From positions 90,491-154,490 of the forward strand of contig NZ_BSCT01000016.1 in assembly GCF_030159255.1 (NCBI RefSeq): 64,000 nucleotides of DNA, read 5' to 3'. Each line of letters opens with the position of its first letter. Positions within the stretch are counted from its first letter, which is position 1. This document shows positions 50,183-58,606 of this stretch, piece by piece. The notes below the pieces were generated by a model, which was not told where the DNA came from, ran no database searches, and saw nothing but the letters and a program-made list of their open reading frames with translations. A program made the position numbers and the translations under genes. The DNA comes from Bradyrhizobium sp. SSBR45G. Lineage in GTDB: Bacteria > Pseudomonadota > Alphaproteobacteria > Rhizobiales > Xanthobacteraceae.

Positions 50183-51475
50183 ATGACCACGTCCCACCGC
50201 CTTCCGCTGCCGCCGTCGGTCTATGCCGTGACCGCTGTTGCGGCCGTGGCAACCCCGCCGCTCGACGTCGACCGCACCGTCTCGGTTGCGATCATCGGCG
50301 GCGGCTTCACCGGTCTGTCGACGGCATTGCATCTGGCGGAGCAGGGCACCGACTGCGTGGTGCTCGAGGCGCAGGAGCCCGGTTGGGGCGCCTCAGGCAA
50401 CAATGGCGGCCACACCAATCCGGGCCTGAAGCACGATCCGGATCAGATCGAGGCCGATTTCGGCGCCGATCTCGGCCGCCGCATGATCGAATTCTCCTAT
50501 GGCACGACAGACTTCACCCATGACCTGATCCGCCGCTACCAGATTCCCTGCGAGGCGCGGCAGCAGGGCACGCTGCGCGCGGCCTATCATCCCGCGAGCG
50601 CGGCGGCGATCGAGCGCACGGCCGAGCAGTGCATTCGGCGCGGCATGCCGGTGGCGCTGTATGACCGCGAGAAGCTGCGCGAGGTCACCGGCAGCGACCG
50701 CTATGTCTGCGCCATGTTCGATGCGCGCGGCGGCGACCTGCATCCGCTGAACTACGCGCGCGGGCTGGCGCGTGCGGCGATCTCGGCGGGCGCCGCCGTT
50801 CATGGCGACACCCCGGCGCTGTCGCTGCGCCGCGACGGCACGCGTTGGCGGATCGAGACGCCGCACGCGGCGGTGCACGCCGACAAGGTGCTGATCGCGA
50901 CGAACGGCTTCACCGACGATCTCTGGCCGGACCTGCGCCGCACTGTGATTCCGGTGTTCTCCTCGATCGCCGCGACGGCGCCGTTGCCGGATGACGTCGT
51001 GCGCGCGATCATGCCGACACGCTCGGTGCTGTATGAGAGCGGTCACATCACGGTCTACTACCGCATCGACCAGCACAACCGGCTGCTGATGGGCGGCCGC
51101 GGCCCGATGCGCTGGATCAATTCGCCTGGTGATGTCGGCTATCTCATGCGCTATGCCGAACGGCTATGGCCGCAGCTCAAGGGCATAGCCTGGACTCACG
51201 GCTGGAACAGCCGGCTCGCCATCACCAAGGATCACTATCCTCACGTGCATGAGCCCGCCGAAAGCGTCCTGATCTCGCTCGGCTGCAACGGCCGCGGCGT
51301 GGCCCTGTCAACGGCGATGGGTGGCCAGCTCGCGCGCCGGCTGATCGGCGGGGCCGGGGCCGAGATCGACATGCCCATCACAGGCATCCAGCCGATGCCG
51401 CTGCATGCCTTATGGCCGGTCGCGGTGACGGGGGCAGTGATCGCAGGCCGGCTGCGCGATCGGCTTGGCCTCTGA
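50183..51475 (+). CDS. FAD-dependent amino-acid/amine oxidoreductase (DAO family)
   Basis: The product of about 430 residues has the dinucleotide-binding motif VAIIGGGFTGLSTALHLAE, followed by GWGASGNNGGHTNPG and a C-terminal FAD contact SLGCNGRGVALSTAMGG. These are features of the DadA/PuuB-like DAO family, which oxidises amines or amino acids such as gamma-glutamylputrescine. Its position after a polar amino-acid transporter under an XRE-cupin regulator supports catabolism of the imported compound. The start at 50183 is a choice; GTG 50162 and ATG 50165 are also in frame. Confidence 0.9.
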   Translation: MTTSHRLPLPPSVYAVTAVAAVATPPLDVDRTVSVAIIGGGFTGLSTALHLAEQGTDCVVLEAQEPGWGASGNNGGHTNPGLKHDPDQIEADFGADLGRRMIEFSYGTTDFTHDLIRRYQIPCEARQQGTLRAAYHPASAAAIERTAEQCIRRGMPVALYDREKLREVTGSDRYVCAMFDARGGDLHPLNYARGLARAAISAGAAVHGDTPALSLRRDGTRWRIETPHAAVHADKVLIATNGFTDDLWPDLRRTVIPVFSSIAATAPLPDDVVRAIMPTRSVLYESGHITVYYRIDQHNRLLMGGRGPMRWINSPGDVGYLMRYAERLWPQLKGIAWTHGWNSRLAITKDHYPHVHEPAESVLISLGCNGRGVALSTAMGGQLARRLIGGAGAEIDMPITGIQPMPLHALWPVAVTGAVIAGRLRDRLGL

Positions 51476-51688
51476 GCGGGGCGGGCGGGTCGCGGCCTAT
51501 CCTGCGCGACGCCGCCAGGCGTGGGGCGAGGTCCGTCGAAGTACGTCAGCAGCATCAACTGGAATTGCAATCAGTGATTGAGGCTGGGATTTGTCGACAT
51601 CCTGAGAATTCGCCGCCGCATCTTAGCGAAGTTTTATAGCGTTCATCCTTAGGTAGCGAACGGCTTTGTTGTCGGGGAGTGACCACAA

Positions 51689-52273
51689 ATGACGTTCGGC
51701 AAGCGCCAGTCCGGGGTTGGTGCCACAGCTCAATCCTTCAATGTCGATATGACTGCGGCAAGGAGCCAAGTCTCCAGCCAAGTCGCCAGCCAAGCCGCGA
51801 CAGAGGCGGCTGCGGCTGAGGACGCTCCGGTGAAGGGCAGTCCGATTCGGTGGGCCATCGTCATGCTGGCCTGTGGCGCCATGCTTTACGGATTCCTCGT
51901 CAACTATGGTCCGGACCTTCGGCGCGATCGCCGCCTCGCTGGAACGTGGCAACCGGCCTATGACCTGAAAGCCACCGAAGGCAGATGCAAGCGAACGAAC
52001 TTCGTGATCACCTCCTGCAGCGCCAAGATCGCGTCCATCGCCCAGCCTGATCAAGCCCTCATCAACATCGATTTCTTCATGTTGTTTTCCGGGGGAGGCG
52101 GGGAGGCCCTCGTGCCGGTGCGCTCGACGGTCGATCGCGCGGCGGTCTCGATCTACTACGCAGCGGAAACGAAACTCTGGAACCGGACGCTCTCGTTCGT
52201 TTTTGGCGCCGTCATCCTGGCCCTCATGACGGTCGCTGCGGCGCTCACCTTCTGGAAATCGCTCAATCACTGA
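51689..52273 (+). CDS. Two-helix membrane protein of unknown function
   Basis: The 194-residue product has a Gln/Ala/Ser-rich cytoplasmic N-terminus, a membrane helix near residues 53-72, a periplasmic part of about 95 residues with two Cys (EGRCKRTN, TSCSAKI) and a second helix near 167-189. I do not recognise a family. It precedes the ClpP-like protease by 46 bases on the same strand, so the two may act together, for example as substrate or regulator and protease. Confidence 0.7.
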   Translation: MTFGKRQSGVGATAQSFNVDMTAARSQVSSQVASQAATEAAAAEDAPVKGSPIRWAIVMLACGAMLYGFLVNYGPDLRRDRRLAGTWQPAYDLKATEGRCKRTNFVITSCSAKIASIAQPDQALINIDFFMLFSGGGGEALVPVRSTVDRAAVSIYYAAETKLWNRTLSFVFGAVILALMTVAAALTFWKSLNH

Positions 52274-52319
52274 CTGCGCGCTCAGAGTTCGCTCGTGCCT
52301 GGAGTTGCGGAGGCCCCTC

Positions 52320-52997
52320 GTGAGACTGCTCAAAGCGCTCGGCATCCTCGGCGCTGTCCTGTTGGTCTGGTGGTCCTTTCAATGGCCCTCCGACTCGGGC
52401 GACGTCGCCTCTCGGCAGATCCTGTCGATCCGGGAGGAGCCGGAGCGCATCGTGCTCGGCTGGAGCGGACCGGTGCAGGAGCCGATGAGCGAGCGCATCG
52501 GCGCGGCGCTGGATCGCTACAGGTCCGACCCGCGCCGGCTGGTGCTGCTTCTGAACTCGCCGGGCGGCTCGATCCATCATGGCCGCCTGGTCGCCGCCGC
52601 GATCCGCGGACGCGATCGGACGATCGACACTTTGGTGGAGCGAGCCGGCGTCTGCGCCTCGATGTGCGTCCCGATCTTTCTCGCCGGCGAAAGGCGGATG
52701 GCTGACCCCGAAGCCTATTTCATGTTTCATGAGGCCAGCCTGACCAGCAATGCGCGGGACGGACTGAACCGGCAGGAGATCGGCGAGGCTGAGAAAGAGG
52801 TGCTGTCGCGGATCGTGAAGACCGCCGCGACCGACGACCTGTTCCGCTACGACATCGGCATTCGTGGCGTCAGTGCCGCTTGGCTGGCCGTGATGCGCAA
52901 GAGGATCGCAGGCCGCGATGTCTGGATGAGTGCCCGGCAGCTCGTCGACGAAGGTTCCGGCATCGTCGACAATCTCGTGCGAACCTCTGGTCGATAG
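52320..52997 (+). CDS. Membrane-anchored ClpP/SppA-like serine protease
   Basis: The 225-residue product has one N-terminal membrane helix (LKALGILGAVLLVWW). A crotonase/ClpP-like fold follows with LLLNSPGGSIHHG (oxyanion region, near residues 77-89), the nucleophile Ser114 in GVCASMCVPIF, and His137 in YFMFHEAS. This Ser/His spacing matches ClpP. A third acid residue is not obvious. Such periplasmic ClpP-like proteins resemble SppA/NfeD proteases that cleave signal peptides or membrane proteins. The GTG at 52320 has GGAGG six bases upstream; a TTG 15 bases earlier is less likely. Confidence 0.85.
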   Translation: MRLLKALGILGAVLLVWWSFQWPSDSGDVASRQILSIREEPERIVLGWSGPVQEPMSERIGAALDRYRSDPRRLVLLLNSPGGSIHHGRLVAAAIRGRDRTIDTLVERAGVCASMCVPIFLAGERRMADPEAYFMFHEASLTSNARDGLNRQEIGEAEKEVLSRIVKTAATDDLFRYDIGIRGVSAAWLAVMRKRIAGRDVWMSARQLVDEGSGIVDNLVRTSGR

Positions 52998-53002
52998 CTG
53001 CG

Positions 53003-53776
53003 CTATCGGCCCTTGCCGTCGGGCCACACGATCTCGAGATGCTCATTGTTGAAGGCAGGATCATCCTCCGAGCCCCGGCGCCAGCAGGACATTCCGGCCG
53101 GCAGCGTGCTCATGCGGATTTCCTGCCCGTCGGCTACCAGGCCGCCGAAGGCGAGCAGGTCGATGAAGCGGTTGACGAGGTCGATGATGGCAGCGCGGTG
53201 TTCGGCGCGCACGCCATGAATGCTGATGTCCGGACGGCCGAACTTGCGCATGCCGCGGGTGTGAAACCACGCCGTGCCATCCTGGTCGGGCGAGACGAAG
53301 GTGACGACATGCTGCCGTGGCTCGCAATGTCCGATGCCGAACGCCCTGGCGCGCCAGTCCGCCGGGCTCCACCATTTCAGGATCTGAGGGTCGTAGATCG
53401 CGACACCTCCGGCATCCAGGCAGAAGGTCAAGAGACCGATCACGTCGCGAAAATAGCTCAGTGTCGGCGGATCGGTGATGTCGCCTCTCACGACGAGGCA
53501 GAAGTCCTGGGCGGCGACGACCGCCGCCAGATCAGGATCCTGGGCGACGAGCCGGCTCCAGGCATGGCCGGTCCGAAACCGTGTCACCACCGCGGGGTGG
53601 ACCGTCGGGCCGTAACCGGTGAGATCGAGGCCCTCCGGCACGCCGCGCGATCGATAGGTCCCCCGCGAGAACGGGCGGTCGATGTCGACCCAGCCATAGA
53701 CCACATAGCAGAGGAAGGGGTTCGGACCGCCCGCGGCGAAATGCGGACGGGGCCAGTCGGCGAGGGGAGACGTCAT
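53003..53776 (-). CDS. Unknown 257-residue protein
   Basis: The product starts MTSPLADWPRPHFAAGG, with GGAGGGAGG upstream of the ATG. It contains PFLCYVVYGWVDIDRPFSRG, FRDVIGLLTFCLDAGG and FGIGHCEPRQHVV. It has no signal peptide or membrane helix. The composition (Trp/His/aromatic-rich, mixed alpha/beta) suggests a globular cytoplasmic protein. It converges on the protease gene, with only five bases between the stops. No family is recognised. Confidence 0.75.
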   Translation of the reverse strand: MTSPLADWPRPHFAAGGPNPFLCYVVYGWVDIDRPFSRGTYRSRGVPEGLDLTGYGPTVHPAVVTRFRTGHAWSRLVAQDPDLAAVVAAQDFCLVVRGDITDPPTLSYFRDVIGLLTFCLDAGGVAIYDPQILKWWSPADWRARAFGIGHCEPRQHVVTFVSPDQDGTAWFHTRGMRKFGRPDISIHGVRAEHRAAIIDLVNRFIDLLAFGGLVADGQEIRMSTLPAGMSCWRRGSEDDPAFNNEHLEIVWPDGKGR

Positions 53777-53875
53777 CCACCTCCCTCCGTGGCTTGCAGC
53801 GGGAATGCGGCGCACATGGCGGACAGGCCTGGGATGTGCGCTTGAGGTCTCCCGGCGAGGCGCTGTCCCATCCGC

Positions 53876-54385
53876 TCACTCCTTGCGCAGGAAGACATAG
53901 TCCGCGGCGTAGGCGACGCTGCGATATTGTCCCGCGGCCTCACAGGCGCCGTCGAGCTTGCCGCCGGCCGTGTTGATCCGCTGCACGGTGGTGATGTCCG
54001 ACAGCACGCCCTGGCCGCCGCGATGGGACACGACGGCGAGCTTCAGCCAGGGGATGTCATTGTCGGTGGCTCCCATCGCGGTGCCGACCACCCGCCCGCC
54101 CACGATCGAGCCGTCCTGGTGCTCCCAGCTCGGGCCGGCATAATGCCGGCCGATTGTCTTGCCGTTCTCGAACAGGGTGGCGATCGGCTCGCGAAAGGTC
54201 CAGGCGAGCTTGCCGTCGGAGCCCGCCTTGCATTCATAGACCTGCGCGCCTTCGGCGTGCAGCGTCAGGACAGCCTTCTCGCCGGCCGCGACCAGCGCGT
54301 CGGGAATCGCGGCCTCGGCCGCTGCGGCGCGGCCGGGGAGGGCCGCGAGCAGGAGCAGTGCGGGAAGTGTGAGACGTGGGTGCAT
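53876..54385 (-). CDS. DUF3455 secreted protein
   Basis: The 169-residue product has a signal peptide (MHPRLTLPALLLLAALPGRAAA), then GAQVYECKAGSDGKLAWTF and GRHYAGPSWEHQDGSIVGG, which match DUF3455 proteins. These are small periplasmic or surface proteins with a beta fold. The two Cys residues in the mature part may form a disulphide. It sits about 90 bases downstream of icd on the same strand, probably a separate unit. Confidence 0.88.
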   Translation of the reverse strand: MHPRLTLPALLLLAALPGRAAAAEAAIPDALVAAGEKAVLTLHAEGAQVYECKAGSDGKLAWTFREPIATLFENGKTIGRHYAGPSWEHQDGSIVGGRVVGTAMGATDNDIPWLKLAVVSHRGGQGVLSDITTVQRINTAGGKLDGACEAAGQYRSVAYAADYVFLRKE

Positions 54386-54478
54386 CGTTGAAAATCCTCG
54401 GGTGCTGCAAATGCAAACGGGCCGCGCCGTAGCGCGACCCGTGATAGTGGCGACGATGCAAGGCGGAAGTGGGGAGGC

Positions 54479-55693
54479 TTACGCCGCCATCGCCTTGGTC
54501 AGGTTCTCGGCGATCTTGTCGAGGAAGCCGGTGGTCGACAGCCAGCGCTGGTCGGCGCCGACCAGCAGCGCCAGGTCCTTGGTCATGTAGCCGGCCTCGA
54601 CGGTGTCGACGCAGACCTTCTCCAGGGTGGAGGCGAACTTGGCGAGCTCGGCATTGTTGTCGAGCTTGGCGCGGTGGGACAGGCCACGGGTCCAGGCGAA
54701 GATCGAGGCGATCGAGTTGGTCGAGGTCTCCTTGCCCTTCTGGTGCTCGCGGAAATGGCGGGTCACCGTGCCGTGGGCGGCCTCGGCCTCCATGGTCTGG
54801 CCGTCCGGGGTCATCAGCACGGAGGTCATCAGGCCGAGCGAGCCGTAGCCCTGGGCCACGGTGTCGGACTGCACGTCGCCGTCATAGTTCTTGCAGGCCC
54901 AGACATAGCCGCCCGACCATTTCAGCGCCGCCGCGACCATGTCGTCGATCAGGCGGTGCTCATAGGTGATCTTCTTGGCCTCGAACTTGTCCTTGAACTC
55001 GTTCTCGTACACCTCCTGGAAGATGTCCTTGAAGCGGCCGTCATAGACCTTCAGGATCGTGTTCTTGGTCGACAGGTAGACCGAGTAGTTCTTGGAGAGG
55101 CCCATGTTGAGCGAGGCGCGGGCGAAGTCGTAGATCGACTCGTCGAGATTATACATCTCCATCGCGATGCCCGGGCCGGGCGCCTTGAAGACTTCCTTCT
55201 CGATCACGGTGCCGTCGTCGCCGACGAACTTCATCGTCAGGACGCCCTTGCCGGGGAATTTGAAGTCGGTGGCGCGGTACTGGTCGCCATAGGCGTGGCG
55301 GCCGATGATGATCGGCTTGGTCCAGCCGGGGACGAGGCGCGGCACGTTCTTGCAGATGATCGGCTCGCGGAACACGACGCCGCCAAGGATGTTGCGGATG
55401 GTGCCGTTCGGCGACTTCCACATCTCCTTGAGGCCGAACTCCTTCACGCGCGCTTCGTCGGGGGTGATGGTCGCGCACTTCACGCCGACGCCGACCTTCT
55501 TGATGGCGTTGGCCGCATCGATCGTGATCTGGTCGTTGGTCTTGTCGCGGCTCTCCATCCCCAGGTCGTAATACTGCAGCTCGATGTCAAGGAACGGGTT
55601 GATCAGCTTATCCTTGATGTACTGCCAGATGATCCGGGTCATCTCGTCGCCGTCGAGCTCGACGACCGGGTTGGTCACCTTGATTTTTGCCAT
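54479..55693 (-). CDS. icd: NADP-dependent isocitrate dehydrogenase
   Basis: The 404-residue product begins MAKIKVTNPVVELDGDEMTRIIW and belongs to the eukaryotic-type dimeric IDH, common in rhizobia. It has the NADP/isocitrate regions IRNILGGVVFREPIIC, RHAYGDQYRATDF and VLMTPDGQTMEAEAAHGTVTRH. It converts isocitrate and NADP to 2-oxoglutarate in the TCA cycle. The start is the ATG at 55693. The frame stays open upstream through the antisense of the trmJ gene, but that part is only a shadow of trmJ. Confidence 0.97.
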   Translation of the reverse strand: MAKIKVTNPVVELDGDEMTRIIWQYIKDKLINPFLDIELQYYDLGMESRDKTNDQITIDAANAIKKVGVGVKCATITPDEARVKEFGLKEMWKSPNGTIRNILGGVVFREPIICKNVPRLVPGWTKPIIIGRHAYGDQYRATDFKFPGKGVLTMKFVGDDGTVIEKEVFKAPGPGIAMEMYNLDESIYDFARASLNMGLSKNYSVYLSTKNTILKVYDGRFKDIFQEVYENEFKDKFEAKKITYEHRLIDDMVAAALKWSGGYVWACKNYDGDVQSDTVAQGYGSLGLMTSVLMTPDGQTMEAEAAHGTVTRHFREHQKGKETSTNSIASIFAWTRGLSHRAKLDNNAELAKFASTLEKVCVDTVEAGYMTKDLALLVGADQRWLSTTGFLDKIAENLTKAMAA

Positions 55694-55993
55694 GATCGAT
55701 GGGGCCTTCTTGGGAACAGCGCGCCAGGAATGGAAAGCGCTTGTGAAATCAAGCGCGTCATAGCACTGCTGCACCGCGGGCGGAAGCGCACCCGGTATGC
55801 GCCCGGTGCTGAATTTCGCATCGTGCCCATGCCGTCGGCGTTGGCGGCCGGGCGAGCTGCCTGCCGTTTCGGCCAAACCGCAAAATTTCGGGCTAAGCCG
55901 ATTATTTTGCTTGAGAATTCTTGCCGGCCGGGCCAACGGAGCGGGCGGGGCGCGCGTCGGCGCCTCACGTGAGATGGAAGTTGAGGACCGATC

Positions 55994-57193
55994 GTGTCGG
56001 GCACCGACAAGACCAAGACGGGCGTTGAGATCGCAGGACCGGTGGTGATCCTGGTCGAGCCGCAGCTCGGCGAGAACATCGGCATGGCCGCGCGCGCCAT
56101 GGGGAATTTCGCACTGTCCGAGCTGCGCCTCGTCAACCCGCGCGACGGCTGGCCGAACATCGCAGCCCAACGGGCGGCGGCCGGGGCCGACCACATCATC
56201 AATCACGTCCGGCTGTTCGAGACCTTGCCGGAGGCGATCGCCGATCTCGACCTGGTGTTCGCGACCACCGCCCGGTCGCACGACCAGGCCAAGCCGGTGA
56301 TGGGGCCGGAGGGGGCGGCCCGGGAGATGCAGGGCCACATCGCCGGCGGCGGCCGGGCCGGCATCCTGTTCGGCCGCGAGCGCGCCGGCCTGACCAACGA
56401 GGAGGTCGCCCGCGCCAACCGCATCATCACCTATCCGGTCAATCCGGGCTTCGCCTCGCTGAACCTCGCCCAGGCCGTGCTGCTGATGGGCTACGAATGG
56501 TTCAAGCTGGCGACCTCTGGCGCGCTGCCGTTCGCGATGCCGGAGCGCTCCGAGCGGTCGTCCCAGGGCCAGATGGAAGCGTTCTTCGAGAACCTGGTGC
56601 GCGAGCTCGACCGGGTCGAATTCCTGCGCCCGGCCGAGAAGCGCGAGACCATGCTGGTCAATCTGCGCAACATCTTCTTCCGCATGGAGCCGTCGCGGCA
56701 GGACATCCACACCCTGCACGGGGTGGTCATGGCGATCGCCGAGGGGCGCAAGGGGCCGGCGAAGGGCGGCGTGCTCGACAGCGAGCAGGCGACGCGGCTG
56801 CGCGCCTTGATCGCCGAGCAGGGCACGGTCGCCAACCTGCCGGATTCGCGCGGCTCGCTGCGCGGGCTGGCGCGGCTGCTCCGCCGCAATCCGACCGATG
56901 CCGAGCGGGCGCTGTGGCACGCGCTGTCGCGCGACCGCCGCTTCGCCGGCCAGTTCAAGCGCCAGACCCCGGTCGGCCGTCACATCCCGGACTTCGTCTC
57001 CTTCATCCACCGCCTTGCGATCGAGCTGGTCGGCCCCGACGAGAGCGAGGGCGTGGTGGCGGATCGCGCCCAGCGACGGGCGTGGCTGGAAAGCCGCGAC
57101 TATCGCGTCACCGAGGTGAGGGCGGCGGAGGTCGAGGCCAATCTGGAGGCCGAGCTGGTCAGGCTGCAGGCGCTGATCGCCGAGGCGAAGTAG
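55994..57193 (+). CDS. trmJ: TrmJ-like tRNA/rRNA 2'-O-methyltransferase fused to DUF559 nuclease-like domain
   Basis: Residues 1-265 form a SPOUT methyltransferase of the TrmJ type (VILVEPQLGENIGMAARAMG, ILFGRERAGLTNEEVA, NPGFASLNLAQAVLLMGYEW) that binds AdoMet in a trefoil knot. TrmJ methylates position 32 of tRNAs. From about residue 295 a DUF559 domain follows (DAERALWHALSRDRR, FKRQTPVGRHIPDFV, RLAIELVG). This is a PD-(D/E)XK fold related to Vsr, with Asp333 and Glu344 as candidate metal ligands. The usual IELDG motif reads IELVG here, so nuclease activity is uncertain. GTG start with GAGGACC upstream. The fusion is unusual against the normal TrmJ length of about 250. Confidence 0.92.
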   Translation: MSGTDKTKTGVEIAGPVVILVEPQLGENIGMAARAMGNFALSELRLVNPRDGWPNIAAQRAAAGADHIINHVRLFETLPEAIADLDLVFATTARSHDQAKPVMGPEGAAREMQGHIAGGGRAGILFGRERAGLTNEEVARANRIITYPVNPGFASLNLAQAVLLMGYEWFKLATSGALPFAMPERSERSSQGQMEAFFENLVRELDRVEFLRPAEKRETMLVNLRNIFFRMEPSRQDIHTLHGVVMAIAEGRKGPAKGGVLDSEQATRLRALIAEQGTVANLPDSRGSLRGLARLLRRNPTDAERALWHALSRDRRFAGQFKRQTPVGRHIPDFVSFIHRLAIELVGPDESEGVVADRAQRRAWLESRDYRVTEVRAAEVEANLEAELVRLQALIAEAK

Positions 57194-57528
57194 CCGACCC
57201 GTGCGAGCTGCCGCCTCGACCGGCCGCCGCGTCTTTGTCCCCGGTGATCAGAATCATCGAATGCCTCGCGGGCTGGGTGGCGAGCTCGCTTGCAGCGCTG
57301 CGCCCGCTGCGGACGGCCTTGGTCAAGCCTGACAGATCGCGCAATCGCCGATTGAAACGTCGCCCGGATCACAAGGCGGGAGACGTTGATGACGCCTGAC
57401 GCGTGCGCGAGTCTGAGATCGCGTTTACAGCGGCTGAAGGATGATTTCTGAATGCAATCTCGGATTGTGGCCCGACCGATCGGCTTTGGTTAGATCGCTG
57501 CACGATTGGCGATACCAAGGGGGAATTC
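57194..57528. other. Intergenic region before the TPR gene
   Basis: In these 335 bases I see no gene or repeat. AAGGGGGAATTC just before 57529 is the ribosome site of the TPR gene. Confidence 0.45.
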
Positions 57529-58356
57529 ATGGCTAGGCAGCGATGGCGCTTGTTTCTGGGTTGTGCGCTGATCATCGGCGCGATCTTTGGCTTGTCGGCG
57601 AGTGCGCAATCCGCAGCCGCGCAGCGGTCCACGACTACGACGGGTCTCGGCGTCGACGAGCGCATTGCCGAATTCACGAAGGTGATCGAGCGCAGCAAGC
57701 CGGCGACGCCGCAGGTGCTCAAGGCCCGTTTCGCGCGGGCGGCGGCCTATCTTCGCAAGGGAGATGTCGATCACGCCATCGACGACTACAAGCTCGTCAT
57801 TCAGCAGTCCTCGGCCGATCTTCTAGCGGCCTTCAATCACGCCGCTCCTCATCTGCACCAAAGCGAACCGCCGCCGACGTCGGCGCGCGATGATTTACGT
57901 TCGCAAGCCCATCGCGCACTGGGCATTGCAAGTTTCCAGGCCGGTCTGCTCGAGCAGTCGCAGGACGAATTCAGACGGCTGAGCGAGATGGATCCGCAGA
58001 ATGCCGAGGCGGCCCTGTGGCTGGATCTCGCCCGCCGCCGCGCCGGCCTGCCGAGCGACCTCGCCGACCGGGCGAAGCGGCTCGACATGCGCAAATGGCC
58101 GGCGCCGATCGTTCGTCTCTTCCTCGGGCAGGAGACGACAGAGGCCGTGCTCGCGGCGGCCAACCGCGATGATCCTGCGATGCGCACGGCTCGGCGATGC
58201 GAGGCGAGCTTCTTCGCCGGCGAGCTGATGCTTGAGCAGAGCCGCGAGACCGACGCCATGCGGCTGATCGACCGGGCACTCGCCGAGTGCTCCTGGACGT
58301 CGCCAGAGCGATCGGTCGCCGAAGCGGAGGCGCGCGTTCTTCGCGTCATGCCGTGA
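57529..58356 (+). CDS. Exported TPR protein, short paralogue
   Basis: The 275-residue product has a signal peptide (FLGCALIIGAIFGLSASAQSAAA) and TPR-like helices (LKARFARAAAYLRKGDVDHA, ALGIASFQAGLLEQSQDEF). Its C-terminal domain is KWPAPIVRLFLGQETTEAVL, CEASFFAGELMLEQSRETDA. The last region is shared with the next gene. It probably works in the periplasm as a binding scaffold. A possible tie to the downstream calpain/type I exporter is inferred only from position. Confidence 0.85.
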   Translation: MARQRWRLFLGCALIIGAIFGLSASAQSAAAQRSTTTTGLGVDERIAEFTKVIERSKPATPQVLKARFARAAAYLRKGDVDHAIDDYKLVIQQSSADLLAAFNHAAPHLHQSEPPPTSARDDLRSQAHRALGIASFQAGLLEQSQDEFRRLSEMDPQNAEAALWLDLARRRAGLPSDLADRAKRLDMRKWPAPIVRLFLGQETTEAVLAAANRDDPAMRTARRCEASFFAGELMLEQSRETDAMRLIDRALAECSWTSPERSVAEAEARVLRVMP

Positions 58357-58606
58357 GCTACCGCGCAGGCCCGCCTCCTGCGCGCCGGGGGAGGTTGGCG
58401 CCGGGCGCCATTCCCGCCATCCAGCCGGCCCGCTGTGAGTGGTGGCAGATTCCGGACTTCGTCACCATCCGTCGGTCACGCGAGCAAGCTCAGGCTGCGG
58501 GCACTGATCGCGGCGCGGACATAGCCGACGCCCCTTGGCTTGCCGCACCGCGTTGTCGGGCCGGACCTTCGCTGGTATCCTGATCGGCGAACGGGCAGGG
58601 GGGGTC

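Noticed and set aside
54479..57010. Continuous 843-codon frame joining the antisense of trmJ to icd
   Set aside because: The first part is the antisense shadow of trmJ and has no conserved motif; real icd starts at 55693 with the standard MAKIKV N-terminus.
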